Source: Daucus carota subsp. sativus
Taxonomy: Eukaryota > Streptophyta > Magnoliopsida > Apiales > Apiaceae
Direction of reading: 5' to 3'
Length of the DNA: 64,000 nt
Assembly (NCBI RefSeq): GCF_001625215.2
Contig: NC_030385.2
Span: 36,109,598-36,173,597, forward strand
Shown here: piece by piece, positions 1 to 16,909 of the stretch
Numbering within the stretch: position 1 is the first letter of the stretch
Layout: every line of letters starts with the position of its first letter
Made by a program: the position numbers and the translations under genes
The notes under the pieces: model-generated
Told to the model about the DNA's origin: nothing
The model's database searches: none
The model's input: only the letters and a program-made list of their open reading frames with translations

Positions 1-560
1 CGAGCATCCAACGTCCAACTTAGAGCAAGTCCAATAGGTTACCTATATGATGTCATAAACTCACATTTAGGTAATGTGTCAAAAAAATGCACTCCAACAC
101 TATCCTAGTGTTATCCTAAATCACTAGCACAACCTTAGTTCTCCTAGCCATTACCTATTTATAAGCAACCCCTAGCCATTATCTATTTAATATTTATGAA
201 TAAAATAATCATCTCTCTCCTTCTTTCTTTGTCTATTCTCTCCTTTTCTTCTTCTCTCTCTCAAATTTATTATTAAAATAATCTTAGGAGAACAAATATA
301 GGGATTACTATTGGAGTTGACACTAAAAATAGATTACCTAAATCACTAAGACATACTAGCACTCATTATTTTATATTATTTATAATTAATAGGATAGGTA
401 ACCTATTGGACTTGCTCTTAAGGTGATAGAAAAGTTTTCGTGCTAAAAATAATTCCTTTGACGCGTCAGTCGTCCTATAACGAGCATTTAAAGTCCAACT
501 TAAGGTGGCAGAAAAATTTTCGTGCTAAAAAGGATTCGTTGATGCATCAGTGGTCCTATA
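1..560. repeat. Two-unit tandem repeat of about 80 bp, first unit interrupted by a MITE
   Basis: Unit 1 is bases 1-22 joined to 421-480. Unit 2 is 481-560. Both start with cgagcat, carry gtccaacttaaggtg, then ttttcgtgctaaaaa, and end with gtcctata. The MITE at 23-417 sits exactly in the ACTTA of unit 1, so unit 2 serves as the unfilled site. The function of the repeat is unknown. Confidence 0.7.
23..417. mobile_element. PIF/Harbinger-like (Tourist-type) MITE, 395 bp
   Basis: The ends are inverted repeats of about 25 bp: GAGCAAGTCCAATAGGTTAC on the left and its complement before CTTGCTC on the right. TTA at 20-22 and 418-420 is the target duplication, which is typical of PIF/Harbinger elements. 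The inside is AT-rich with CT tracts and no coding capacity, so the element is non-autonomous. Confidence 0.8.
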
Positions 561-1139
561 GTGGAGTCCGGCTCATGGTGCACCTCATTTTGTTCATGTC
601 ATGGGTGCCAAGTTCTTGGGTGAGGGGGCCGGGGGTGTCTTGCGTCAACCAACTGCTATTTTCATGGAGTTTCGCGTCATCATGACCATTTTAAACTTGC
701 TCAAAATGGAGACGAATGATGTGTTAATAGAATTAGGATTTCTTTGAATGACCGATTGTGCTATTTTTGATTTGCGTGTTCCAGGACAGATTATCTGTAC
801 CAAAAAATCTATTTTAAATGATGGAATCTGCTGTTCTGACTTCGCAAAATCAGTGCTGAGCTGCTACCAGACTCATCCGGAAGTCGTATTATACGTTTTT
901 GTTTGATCCATTTGTTGCTTAATATGTTTCGGTGAATAAACTTATTAACTTTTGTCTGCAAGTCCTCCATTTCTTAGTTACTTTGAACTATCCGAAATTT
1001 ATTGCATATGTCTATTTCTATTTATTAGTACATACACATAAGTTGAAAGTTGAAACCCTTGTCGGTAATCCAACATCTTTTTCTCTTGAATTGTGTACTT
1101 CTGCTTCATTTCGATCTTACATGCTTGTATGCACAGACC
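561..1139. other. Upstream flank of the F-box gene
   Basis: No convincing coding region is seen. A pyrimidine-containing stretch ending in TGCACAG at 1131-1137 looks like a 3' splice site three bases before the F-box start codon, so the gene may have a 5'-UTR intron whose first exon lies in this stretch. I could not place that exon. Confidence 0.4.
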
Positions 1140-2297
1140 ATGAGGCCGCGGCACAGAACCTTAATGGAACTACCAGAAGAAATTCTAAACGAGATCTTTC
1201 TGAGGATGCCTGCAAGGTCTGTTTTAATCTGTAAATGTGTCTGTAAGCCCTTTTTGCGTATCATCAGACATCCCGATTTTGTAAACACCCATCTCAATCG
1301 TGTTAAGGACGTTGGGCGTGATAAATCAGAAGCACTCATTTTGCATTTTGGAAAGAGCAAGTACAGAGGAAGGAAGTATATCAAGAGAAAGCAACTAGGC
1401 TGCATTCACTATGATCATGTGATGTTATCTATTGATAATGCGATGATTAATGTATATAAGCCTTTTAGTCCTCCAGTTCCGTATGTTGGGGAAGTTAAAA
1501 TTGTTGGTTCTTGTAATGGATTGATTTGTGCTGCTATTCAGTATGATAATGAAGATGGTGATGATTTTGTTCATAAGTTCAGCATTTTATTATGGAACCC
1601 TGTTACTAGACAAACTAGATATCTGCCAAAGCCGCGGTATTATAATGGTGTGCATGATCCTTTTTTTGAATTTGGTTTTGTCTCGGAAACTAACGATCAT
1701 ATGGTTGTAAGAATTTCAGATGCTTTGGACCACAGGATCCGAGCTGATCTATACAAGATGAGTACAGATTCCTGGACAGTTATTGATTGCACTTCATTTG
1801 CTGGAAGGAATACGGTTTTTCTATGTAGTTTATTTGGAGATGAGTCTCCTGTGTTTTTGAATGGATCCTTTCACTGGGGCTCCTGGAAATATATTGTTTC
1901 TTTTAATCTGAAAGACGAGGAGTTGGGGCTGATCAGTCTTCCCCCATATCTTGATGAATATCGACCTGATGCTGATCCTGGAGTAGACAAACTTGCGGTG
2001 GAGGAGGAGGAAAAATCATTAATGTACTGGAGAATGGGTGATGATAAATTGCAAATATGGGTCAGGACTGACTATGATTTTGATGATTCTTGGTGTCTCA
2101 GGCTCCAAGTTAACATGTCACATCATTTAACCTCGTCGAGCTATTGGAAAGATTACTTGATCATAACCGATCCAACAAGCACCCGCTATTTATATGATCT
2201 CTGTACCGGAAATAAGATGAAAATTCCTGCTACAGAGACTTGGGATTTATTAGGTTTCTGTAATTATGTGGAAACCCTATGTCCGGTAGATATGTAG
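1140..2297 (+). CDS. F-box protein with an F-box-associated (FBA/kelch-type) domain
   Basis: A single coding exon gives 385 aa. The F-box lies at about residues 8-50 (LPEEILNEIFLRMPARSVL, then a C-x-CVCK stretch and HPDFVNTHL). It would bind a SKP1/ASK adaptor in an SCF ubiquitin ligase. The rest has the features of plant F-box-associated domains: GSCNGLIC, LLWNPVTRQTRYLP, an FEFGF motif and a FLNGSFHW segment. These are taken to bind the substrate, which cannot be named. The open frame extends upstream only through a TTG codon, so the ATG at 1140 is chosen; it follows a splice-acceptor-like CAG. The family is large and fast-evolving, so no orthologue is claimed. Confidence 0.88.
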   Translation: MRPRHRTLMELPEEILNEIFLRMPARSVLICKCVCKPFLRIIRHPDFVNTHLNRVKDVGRDKSEALILHFGKSKYRGRKYIKRKQLGCIHYDHVMLSIDNAMINVYKPFSPPVPYVGEVKIVGSCNGLICAAIQYDNEDGDDFVHKFSILLWNPVTRQTRYLPKPRYYNGVHDPFFEFGFVSETNDHMVVRISDALDHRIRADLYKMSTDSWTVIDCTSFAGRNTVFLCSLFGDESPVFLNGSFHWGSWKYIVSFNLKDEELGLISLPPYLDEYRPDADPGVDKLAVEEEEKSLMYWRMGDDKLQIWVRTDYDFDDSWCLRLQVNMSHHLTSSSYWKDYLIITDPTSTRYLYDLCTGNKMKIPATETWDLLGFCNYVETLCPVDM

Positions 2298-3256
2298 ATG
2301 AATAACTCTGTTTATAAGGTATATCTTTGTTCAGTTTAATTCTTATAGAGCTAATATTCTGTATTTTGTTTACAATGAAACACTTCTCTTCTGCATAAAC
2401 TAAACATAAAGGCCTCATGCACCAGTTTTACAAAAGATGACAGTAGATCAAAGAAACCAAGAACCTTTTCCAGTGAACCTCCCAACCCAGGGTATTTACC
2501 AGAAACAAGACATCCAGCATTAACAGCCTCCCAAATAAGGCTAAAAATAATACTCCATATTAACAGCCTAGGAAGTATGGCTAAAACCAATAGCATCTGT
2601 GAACCAGGCTGTTGGCTTGAATGAATTTGCAACTTCAATAAACCATGGAAGGACTGTGAGTTTGTGACCAATGTGTTCGGAAAAAAAATGTTAATGTTTT
2701 ATATTATGTGCTATTAATTTCAGTGCGATGTATATTTGTTATATTTGGACTCTCGCCATGTGGCGCAGTATCGCTTTGCAACACGACGCTTGTATTGATT
2801 TTCCACAACCTAGTTTTTGACGGCTTAAACTGCTCTCATTTCGCTCGCCGCTATTGCGGGAAAAATATAAAATATTGTTCTGAACACTAAAAGCTTATAT
2901 AAAATATTTAAAATTTACAGTATTAAAAAATTATAAAACAAATATATCATAAATTATCTATAGAATAAATATATAAATCAGACACAAAATAAAATTACGA
3001 CGTACTCATAAAATTATAAATCATGAAAAGAAGAAAAAAGACACCATACGAAATTACATAACGTCAATATTATCAAATATAAAAAATACAGCACAAAATA
3101 ATGTTAAAAAATTAGGATTATATAACTCAAATTGAAACTGAACTTGTTACTAAACATATAAAACACTAATTCCTTTATGCTTCGAAAACTTTGATATATA
3201 TATTTATGAGTATTTTTCCAGGACTTTTTTTTGAACTGAGGACATCTTTATCTCAA
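2298..3256. other. Intergenic, 3' flank of the F-box gene
   Basis: The F-box 3' UTR comes first. A 106-codon minus-strand open frame at 2351-2671 has protein-like stretches but no family I recognise and no clear gene structure. From 2890 the DNA is very AT-rich. I see nothing else that can be supported. Confidence 0.4.
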
Positions 3257-3448
3257 GGGTCTTTCTAGTGTGTGCCCAAGGGCACACATTAAGCACTAAA
3301 TTTGATGGGTTTAGTGGATTTTGATTGGTGGAGTTTGGTGTAAATGCAGGGGGCATCCATATTTATGATTACATGACCAATAAGAATGCACCAAACTCAT
3401 AAAATTTAGTGCTTAGTGTGTGCCCTTGGGCACACCATAGAAAAACCG
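3257..3448. mobile_element. Mutator-type MITE, 192 bp, copy 1 of 2
   Basis: Terminal inverted repeats start GGGTCTTTCTAG and CGGTTTTTCTAT (complement of the right end), followed by GTGTGCCCAAGGGCACAC and AAGCACTAAATTT on both sides. Flanks are TTATCTCAA (3248-3256) and TTATCTTAA (3449-3457), a 9-bp duplication with one mismatch. A second copy is at 20481-20662. No coding capacity. Confidence 0.75.
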
Positions 3449-3603
3449 TTATCTTAAATATTTAAAAATCAAACTTTCTTTTAAACTCTTATACAAATGA
3501 AAGAAAACAAAATATTCATATAGATAATAAATTAATAAATTTTCTCAAAGAAAATAATAAAATAGAACCAAAGCCAAAGTTGCGACCTTGGGCAGCCAAG
3601 AAG

Positions 3604-8734
<5,131 letters not shown>

Positions 8735-9827
8735 GAGTTTGTGGCACCAGCACATTTGGGTTTAGGAGGCCCGTGAGAAAATACTTAAATTAGAAAACTA
8801 CCGAACATTCTCATCAGCAACAATTATACAAAGGAGAACATTCTTGACTGAGCAAAGAGTACTTAATTAAGAGGCTGGCATTTTTTCGTGCAATAAAATA
8901 CTTTCATCCTTCTAGATATAGGTGCTTATATTTCGTCCATGGGGTTTCCATTTGGCTGAGAATTGTAGCATGTAGCTGGATTTTATCGGTGAATATATAT
9001 TTGGGGTTAAGAGCTTTGTTAAGGACCTTATACGATGGGATCATAAAATAGTAATCAGACAGACAGGTCATTTATATGGAAGGCAACGAGACAATACGGG
9101 CTAATTCTCACCATTATTATCTACACCATCTTGTCATTTGTGTGTATGGCTTTTGAGTTGTCTACTTGTCTTTCCCTTCTTTGGACTCATAATAATGTTT
9201 TGCTTTGTGAATTCACTAGAAAGAAAGAAATTATTCAAATCATAAATCTAAGTCAAATTTTGCTATGCTTTGTGAATTCATTGGAAAGAAAGAAATTACT
9301 CAAATCATAAATATAAGTCAAATTTTGCTATCCCACGAGTTTCACAAGTTTGAGATTTGGTTTACTAGATTCATTAATTTTGAACCAATCGCTTTTACCT
9401 TGAACAATGTATATTTTTTCAAGTGTTAGTTCAAATAAAAGACTAATCCTAAACCTGTCTAGTAAGAAATCTTTTTTTTACCCCAATAATAAATTGACAT
9501 ATTTTTAATAATCAGATATTTATATTTTATAAATTGGTATATAGTCGAAAGTGAGATAAGTGTAAATGGATATATAATTAAAATCGTACGAGATAAATGT
9601 CTCAACAAATCACAAAAAATAAACAACTCAAAAATCAAATAAATATTCAATCAAACCACATTTAGAAAAATAAATGAATATCTAATCGAACTCGAAAGAT
9701 ATAGACTAGTCGGGAAAAAAAAAATGTATTTAATTAAAACCGCACCTAACAAAAAAAATTAGTAACCTAATTGAAACCGAAACAAGAGGAAATAAGCATC
9801 TCCAAAAATTTCCCCTCTACCGAAACC
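8735..9827. other. Intergenic between the TrpRS and PPR genes
   Basis: Holds the 3' UTR of the synthetase gene and an AT-rich spacer. The only structure seen is a two-copy tandem repeat at 9201-9330. No coding region is supported. Confidence 0.5.
9201..9330. repeat. Tandem duplication, 2 x 65 bp
   Basis: Two units begin TGCTTTGTGAATTCA at 9201 and 9266 and both end with AAGTCAAATTTTGCTA. They differ at only a few bases, so the duplication is fairly recent. Confidence 0.8.
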
Positions 9828-9835
9828 TATAAATA
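9828..9835 (+). promoter_or_regulatory. Candidate TATA box of the PPR gene
   Basis: TATAAATA lies 46 nt before the ATG at 9881. A start site about 30 nt downstream would leave a very short 5' leader. Inferred from position and sequence only. Confidence 0.45.
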
Positions 9836-9880
9836 CTTAAAAATCAAAAACATTGCCGCCATTTCTCTCAATTGTTCCCA

Positions 9881-12427
9881 ATGCCACAGCACCACACTCT
9901 ACTCAAAACCCTCGCTAAAACCCCCTTTCGTTCCTTCTCTACCTCATCTCTCACCCCCAAAAAATGCTCCCCCAATTCATTACTCAACGCCAAACAGACC
10001 CACCAACAACACATTGTCAGAGGCCTCATAAGCACAGACCCCATCACCATCATCTCCATGTACACAGCCTCCGAATCACATTGTGACGCGGTTAGAGTTC
10101 TCGAAAGAATCGAGCCGTCTTCGTCTGCTGTGTATTGGTGGAATGAGGTGATTAAAATGCGGCTGCCCTTTTCGCCGAAAGAGTCGGTGGAGATGTTTGT
10201 GAGGATGGTGAGGTGTGGGTGGAGGCCTGATGGGTACACGTTTCCGTTTGTGCTTAAGGCTTGTGGGGAGATTAGGGGGAGTGCTGAGTTGGTGGGGTTT
10301 TGTGTTCATGGGGTTGTGGTTAAGTATGGGCTTGTGGAGTGTAATGTGTTTGTTTGTAATGCACTTGTGAAGATGTATTTTATGAGTGGGGTTTTGAGGG
10401 ATGCGCGTAGGGTGTTTGATGAAATGTGTGAGAGAGGGGTGGAGGATGTGGTATCGTGGAATTCGATTGTGGCTGTGTATGTTCAGAGTGGGGATGTGAG
10501 GAGTGCATTGGGGTTGTTTGGTAGGATGGGGAAAAGGGGGGAGTTTGGGGTAAGGGCTGATGCGGTTAGTCTTGTTAATATTCTTCCGGCTTGTGGGGTT
10601 GGGAAATCGTGGAGGAGAGGGAAGCAGGTTCATGGGTATGCAGTTCGGAGTGGGCTTTTTGAGGATGTGTTTGTGGGGAATGCTGTTGTGGATATGTATG
10701 CCAAGTGTGAGTTGATGGATGAGGCGAGTAAGGTATTTGAAAGGATGAAGATTAAGGATGTTGTTTCTTGGAATATTATGGTTACCGGGTATTCTCAGAT
10801 CGGGAGGTTTGAAGATGCTTTGAGCTTGTTTGAGCGGATGAAAATGGCGAAGATTGAATTGAACGTGGTTACATGGAGTGCTGTAATTGGTGCTTATGCA
10901 CAGAGGGCGCTTGGTTACGAAGCTCTTGATGTGTTCAGGCAAATGCAGCTTGCTGGATCAAAACCAAATGTTATTACCCTTTTCTCTCTTTTGTCAGGTT
11001 GTGCATCAGTGGGAGCTTTACTTCAAGGGAAAGAAATTCATTGCTACGCTGTGAAAGAAGTTTTAAATGTATCTGTGAATGATCCCCGGGATAATATGAT
11101 GGTGATAAGTGGTATTATCGATATGTATGCCAAGTGCAAAAGTGCTGATACTGCTCGTGCAATATTTGATTCCATAGCCCTAGAGGAAAGAGATGTTGTC
11201 ACATGGACTGTCATAATTGGTGGATATGCACAGCATGGGGAAGCGAACGATGCTTTACAACTTTTTGGTGAAATGCTAACAAATTATAAATATGTAATGC
11301 CAAATGAATTTACTATATCTTGTGCCCTGATGGCTTGTGCTCGTTTGGCTGCTCTGAGATTTGGTAGACAAATCCATGCTTATGGAATTCGTAATCATTT
11401 TGGATCATCAACTTTCGTTGCCAACTGTCTTATTGACATGTATGTTAAATCTGGGGATGTTGATACCGCTAGAATTATCTTTGATAATATGGACAACAAA
11501 AACTCTGTCTCTTGGACATCTCTAATGACAGGATACGGCATGCATGGTCGTGGTGAGGAAGCTATTAAGGTTTTTGAAGGCATGAGGAGGGCAGGCATGC
11601 CAATTGATGGTGTAACTTTTGTCGTCGTGCTTTATGCTTGTAGCCACTCAGGGATGGTTGACCAGGGAATGGAATATTTCAATGGGATGAATACGGAATA
11701 TGGTGTTGTACCCGAGGTTGAACATTATGCTTGTATGGTTGACCTGTTGGGTCGCGCTGGTCGCTTGAATGAAGCACTGAAATTCATCAAAGAAATGCCC
11801 ATGGATCCCAGCCCAATTGTGTGGGTGGCTTTGCTTAGCGCATGCAGGCTTCATACAAATGTGGAACTTGGGGAATTTGCTGCTGGTGAATTGTTAAATT
11901 TGGAGGCAGAAAATGATGGATCTTATACTCTTCTGTCAAACATATATGCAAATGCCAGGCGTTGGAAAGATGTCGCTAGGATAAGATCTTTGATGAAATA
12001 TTCAGGGATCAGGAAAAGACCTGGCTGCAGTTGGGTCCAGGGAAAGAAGGGTACAACTACCTTTTATGTGGGTGACAAAACTCATCCAAGGTCTGGTGAG
12101 ATATATGATCTGCTGGCAGATCTAATCCATCGAATTACAGCTCTTGGTTACGTTCCAGATACTAGATTTGCACTTCACGATGTAGATGATGAGGAGAAAG
12201 GTGATCTTCTTTTTGAACACAGCGAGAAGTTGGCTCTTGCGTACGGGATCCTTACATCAGCTCCAGGGATGCCCATTAGGATCACAAAGAATTTGCGGGT
12301 GTGTGGCGATTGCCATACTGCCATCACTTACATTTCTAAGATAATTGATCACGAAGTTATTATTCGGGATTCAAGTCGCTTCCATCATTTTAAGAATGGG
12401 TGTTGCTCCTGCAAAGGTTATTGGTAA
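9881..12427 (+). CDS. DYW-type pentatricopeptide repeat protein (At5g16860-like)
   Basis: Intronless, 848 aa. An organelle RNA-editing or RNA-binding factor by family. The N-terminus (residues 1-50) is Ser/Thr/Lys-rich with RSFSTSS, consistent with mitochondrial or plastid targeting. PLS-type repeats follow, with recurring VSWNS/VSWT and IDMYAKC signatures. From about residue 715 come the E/E+ region (CSWVQGKKGTTTFYVGDKTHP) and the DYW cytidine-deaminase-like domain: HSEKLA (HxE at 780-782), CGDC (808-811) and the RFHHFKNG end. The last three residues are GYW instead of DYW, as in the Arabidopsis protein I recall. The first half of the gene is strongly G-rich on this strand, which creates a long meaningless antisense frame. 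The frame reaches back to a TTG at 9872; the first ATG is used. Confidence 0.92.
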   Translation: MPQHHTLLKTLAKTPFRSFSTSSLTPKKCSPNSLLNAKQTHQQHIVRGLISTDPITIISMYTASESHCDAVRVLERIEPSSSAVYWWNEVIKMRLPFSPKESVEMFVRMVRCGWRPDGYTFPFVLKACGEIRGSAELVGFCVHGVVVKYGLVECNVFVCNALVKMYFMSGVLRDARRVFDEMCERGVEDVVSWNSIVAVYVQSGDVRSALGLFGRMGKRGEFGVRADAVSLVNILPACGVGKSWRRGKQVHGYAVRSGLFEDVFVGNAVVDMYAKCELMDEASKVFERMKIKDVVSWNIMVTGYSQIGRFEDALSLFERMKMAKIELNVVTWSAVIGAYAQRALGYEALDVFRQMQLAGSKPNVITLFSLLSGCASVGALLQGKEIHCYAVKEVLNVSVNDPRDNMMVISGIIDMYAKCKSADTARAIFDSIALEERDVVTWTVIIGGYAQHGEANDALQLFGEMLTNYKYVMPNEFTISCALMACARLAALRFGRQIHAYGIRNHFGSSTFVANCLIDMYVKSGDVDTARIIFDNMDNKNSVSWTSLMTGYGMHGRGEEAIKVFEGMRRAGMPIDGVTFVVVLYACSHSGMVDQGMEYFNGMNTEYGVVPEVEHYACMVDLLGRAGRLNEALKFIKEMPMDPSPIVWVALLSACRLHTNVELGEFAAGELLNLEAENDGSYTLLSNIYANARRWKDVARIRSLMKYSGIRKRPGCSWVQGKKGTTTFYVGDKTHPRSGEIYDLLADLIHRITALGYVPDTRFALHDVDDEEKGDLLFEHSEKLALAYGILTSAPGMPIRITKNLRVCGDCHTAITYISKIIDHEVIIRDSSRFHHFKNGCCSCKGYW

Positions 12428-13545
12428 AGAAGGATTCAAGCATAGAAACAGTGGATGATTACAATTATACACACTCCGAAGAGCTAAAGTTTTTAGTTCA
12501 AGTAGTATTGAAGAACTAGAGGCCTTTACAGTCTCTTCTTCTGCAATACTCAGATGGTCATGAACCTATATGGATGAGACTAAGCTTCGCAGGGAGGATC
12601 TAAGATCGTTCAATAGGGCAAAGCCCTGAGGCCTGAATCCCAAGGAAGCTGGAAATTTTCGAGTTTTGACAAAAGTACATCTAAGTAGGGGTGTTGGTTG
12701 CTATTACTGAGAAGGCTAGGAGTTACTGAATTTTTTGAAGTAATATATGGTTGGGCATTTTTACCTTATATGAGAAGTGTGAACTAATTTCTCTTCAAGA
12801 ATTTGGATTGTCATTGGGAAAATAGGAAATTTGCAGGTATACCAACCAGCCCTCTTCCAAAGTGTCTACCAAGCTTGAGGTGCACATAAGATAATTAGAC
12901 TTCTGTTTCTGAATCCATATAGTCGATTTCTGGAATGCAATAATGTTTGTCTTTCCATGACAGAATAAATTTCTGGTCAACAAGATAAAGTGAAGCTTTG
13001 AGGTGCACAATGTATGGCAGAAGTGCATGATTAATTTTTAGGAGATGGATCATCAGGACTAGTGCTTGCCTCTGCAGAAAAGGCTACTGGAAGCTTGTTA
13101 CTGATTTTATTTGGAGGTAAGTTATGTAATTATGTCATGAAACACGTCTCTGAAAAGTCGGTGTTCTGCAAAAACAAGGCCCGTAAAATTAGCATCTTCT
13201 TAGATAGGTAAAGTCAGCTTGCAATTTTAGAATATAATAAAGGAAAGGTAAGATCAGAAAGTTGTCCTCTTGATTAGCTAATAGAAAGAAAGGTCAAGAC
13301 ATTTGAAAGTTAAGACTACAGTTGAAAATAGAGTGTGGTTCTTGAATTTTTTGATTGAGATTTTAGATTATATAAGAAAATGCACAACATTATTTGCAAG
13401 AAGAATTCTATGGTCCCTAACTCTAGATGAATCAGCTTCAACTTAAAAAAATAATCCCCTAACTGGGAGACAATTGGAAAAAAAAAAAAGATAAAAAATA
13501 TCTACATTGGCGAACAAATGACTAAATGAACATCTGGTAGCTTCG
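12428..13545. other. Convergent intergenic region between the PPR and MIK1-like genes
   Basis: Contains the 3' UTRs of two converging genes. No open frame or repeat here looks meaningful. Confidence 0.4.
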
Positions 13546-16500
13546 TTAAAGAAGGCCATTTACAGGTGAGGTGCTAAAAATTGGTTTATCTTTGTTAGCT
13601 GCATTTCCTGAAGTATTGCTACTACTTTTTCTCCGAGGTTTCGCCTCTCCGAGCATGGTTATAACATCTCTCATGGAAGGCCTGTCTTTAGGAAACTTGG
13701 CTGTACAAAGGATAGCAATTCTGAGCACTAAAAGCATCTCCTCTTGTACATGTTGGCAGTTACCTACATTGGGGTCTAGTGTTTCTTCTAATGCTTTATT
13801 GTCTAGCCTCTTCCTCCGTATCCATTCAACTATATCAACAGATTCACCAAATCCTGGATCCAATGGTCGTTTTCCAGTTAGAAGTTCCATCAGAACCACC
13901 CCGTAGCTGTAGATATCGCTTTTCTCATCCACTTTCAATGTGTACCCATATTCTGCAGGTAATCACGTCAGACGAAAACATTATTGTTTGTTTTGTAATT
14001 AATCTTGAACTAGATACGCCTATAATATCTGTCGCCTATCTGACATCATTGTATTAATTCATTTCATCTATTTGTGATATAAGTAAATATATGATCCTTT
14101 ACATTTTTTTGTAATCATCAGGATACACGGGCGGGGACACACCAAGATATTGTGACTGTCTGACTGTTTTTAACTTGATTCTCAGGGGAGATAGAAAATA
14201 TAAATTATCGAGGTTAATATAGTTGGTAATAGAAAGCTCACCTGGGGCTATATATCCGTAAGATCCTGCAACCATTGACACCGTTTCATTCTTCTTAGGC
14301 ATCATCTTTGCTAATCCGAAATCAGCAATTCTGGCCTCCAAATTTGCATCCAGTAATATGTTATTTGACTTGACATCTCGGTGAATCACCAAGGGGTGAC
14401 AGTCATGGTGCAGGTAAGCGAGTCCTTGAGCAACTCCAACAGCTATATTATAGCGCAAAACCCAGTCTACGAGCAACGTCCCTGCTTCTTTTCCATGCAA
14501 AGCTTCTCCGAGGCTTCCATTCTGCATGTACTCATATATAATCATGGCATTGCCGTTGTTATGAAGAAACCCTAGTAACCTAACAATGTTTCGATGCCTC
14601 AACCTTCCTAGCAAATTCACCTCTCCCACTAGATCATCACTACCTCCCATTTCAATATCTGTTGTAGTTCTCCAAAGCTTCTTTACTGCAACAACAGTGT
14701 TAAGCCTTTGCATTTCGGCCTTGTATACTATTCCTGTTGCCCCCATTCCAACCACATTTGATTCGGTTATGGATGCCAAAATGTCATTGCTTTTGAAATC
14801 AAGCCTCTGGAATGCCATTAGTCTCCAAGGCCATTCTCCTTTGCCCAATTCATATTTCTCTTCAAAGCAACTTCCGTTTGTGTACCATTTGTTGTAAAGA
14901 GTTTTTGCGCCAAAAGCTGCTATTACAAGAGCTAGTAGAGTTGAGATTCCGATGACCCATCCACCAATGATGTGTTTTGCGTGAAATCTTCCCTGCCCGG
15001 ATGTATATGCCATGTCATGTGAGCATGGAGGTAGTATGCTACCGCAGAGACCAGCATTGCCCACAAGATCATTTGGATTGGCTGTTCTGAGCATTCCATT
15101 TTCCGGAACAGGACCCTCTAGCTTATTGTAGGATACATTCAGCACTTCTAGAGCCGGAGAATTCCCAAAAGTTCCAGGTATCCCGCCAGTCAGTGAATTG
15201 TTTGATAGATCAAGAATTGCCAATGTGGGCATCATTGCGATTGCTTTCGGAATTGGTCCTGATAATTGATTGTTTCCAAGATCAAGAGTGACTAGTTTCT
15301 CAGATGAAGCAATACTAGCTGGAATGCTTCCAGTAAAATGATTTGAGGACAGGTCGAGTATTGAAAGTGAAGGAGAGTCCTGAAACTGGTCCGGGATTTC
15401 GCCTACCAATTCATTGTTAGATACCAATAGATTTTGAAGATTGGGTATTGAGAGAATGGAGAAAGGAAGAGAGTTTTGAAGATGGTTATGTGATAAGTCG
15501 ATGAAAGAAATTGATGTTGAAGAGACAATATCATTTGGGATTTGTCCAGTGAGACTATTATTAGCTAATTCTAGTCTTTGAAATTTTGGGAGTTTCCCAA
15601 ATCCCACTGGTATTGTTCCAGAGAGGTTATTATTTTGAATCCGCACACGAATCAAGGACATACAACCTGATAAACCTGCTGGAATTGGACCAGATAAACC
15701 GTTGTTGAAAAGAATAAGCTTAGTAAGATTGCCATTATGGCACAAACTTTCTGGAATTGGACCTGAAAATGAATTAGACGATATGTCTAACCATTGTAAT
15801 GGTGAATTCCTGCCAAGATCACTTGGCAAAGTACCTGAAATGGAGTTGTTCCATAACTCTAGGACCTCTAAAGCAGGCATTCCTCCTAGTCCAGAAGGGA
15901 CTGAGCCAGACAAGTGGTTGCACATCAGGTTCAAGAGCTGCAACTTCTTCAAATCAGCTATCTCTGCTGGAATTTCTCCTGATAACATGTTATCAGAGAG
16001 ATCTAAGAACATTAGCGATGAAATGTTGCCTATTTCTGGTGGAATTTTACCCTCAAGATTATTGTTGTACAGGTAAACTGTATCAAGTAGCTCCAGCCTC
16101 CCCAATTCAGGTGGAATTGCACCTTGAAGATTACCAACGGCCAAGTCAAGGTACTTGAGATTAGTTAGATTTCCAAACTCTGCTGGGATTTCGCCTCTAA
16201 GATCATTGTATCCGATGACAATACTCTCCAATGAAGAAAGTTGGCCTAGCTCTGGAGGTATATTGCCAGAGATATTATTACCTGAAAGACCAAGAAACTT
16301 CAGTTTACCCAAGTTCTTGAAAGACTTTGGGATGGAACCTTCGAAAAAGTTTCCTCTGAGATCAAGGCTTTCAAGGGAGGTTGCATTTCCAAGATCCTCA
16401 GGAAGATAGCCTGAGAAATTATTACTAGAAGCATTCAGCGCAGTCAAGCCAACAACATTCCCTAGCCCGAGTGGAAAGCTTTCTACAAAACTGTTCTGGC

Positions 16501-16909
16501 TGAGATCAATGATCTTGAGTGCATTAAAACTGGATAAAGATTTTGGCAATGGTGATGAGAACCCGTTGCAGCTCAAGTCAAGAAAAGCGAGACTTTGCAG
16601 TTTCTGAATGTCACTCGATACAATGCCACTAAGATTCTTGTTGGAAAGATCAAGCTTTTCAACCACACCAATAGAGTTGCAGCTCACTCCAGTCCACTTA
16701 CAGTGAACTGAACTGTTCTGTATACCTTTGTCTGGTGATATCCAATCTTTCAGCTGATCTAACGGATCAATCAGCTTCTCTTTTATCGATAGTAAAATTG
16801 ACACTTCACTATCAACCTCAACCTTCCCAACCACCTCAGCATGACTAAAACTGTTGCAGAAAATGTAACAGTTGAATAACAAGAAGAGACAGGTAAATTG
16901 CCACTTCAT
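13546..16909 (-). CDS. MIK1: LRR receptor-like kinase, MIK1/PXL type (LRR-XI)
   Basis: Plasma-membrane receptor kinase. Two exons, 14242-16909 and 13546-13952, joined in the glutamate of APE (G|AA), give 1024 aa; Arabidopsis MIK1 is slightly shorter. In order: a signal peptide (1 to about 24), an LRRNT with paired cysteines ([10 protein letters not shown]), about 21 LRRs ([13 protein letters not shown] type), a TM helix (about 646-668), and the kinase. Kinase motifs are intact: GMGATG loop (about 721), VAVKK lysine, HRDVKSNN (about 843), DFGLAK (about 863), APEYGYTL, and the tail [10 protein letters not shown], which Arabidopsis MIK1 shares from memory. HRD and DFG suggest an active kinase. 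Family members sense peptide ligands such as LURE or CLE/TDIF types; the ligand here is unknown. PXL1 is the main alternative name. Confidence 0.93.

Noticed and set aside
2351-2671. 106-codon minus-strand frame after the F-box gene
   Set aside because: Some protein-like stretches, but no start context, introns or family that I can name; overlaps the F-box 3' UTR.
10076-10942. 288-codon minus-strand open frame opposite the PPR gene
   Set aside because: Pro/His/Lys/Asn-rich product created by the G-rich coding strand; the PPR gene on the other strand is clear.
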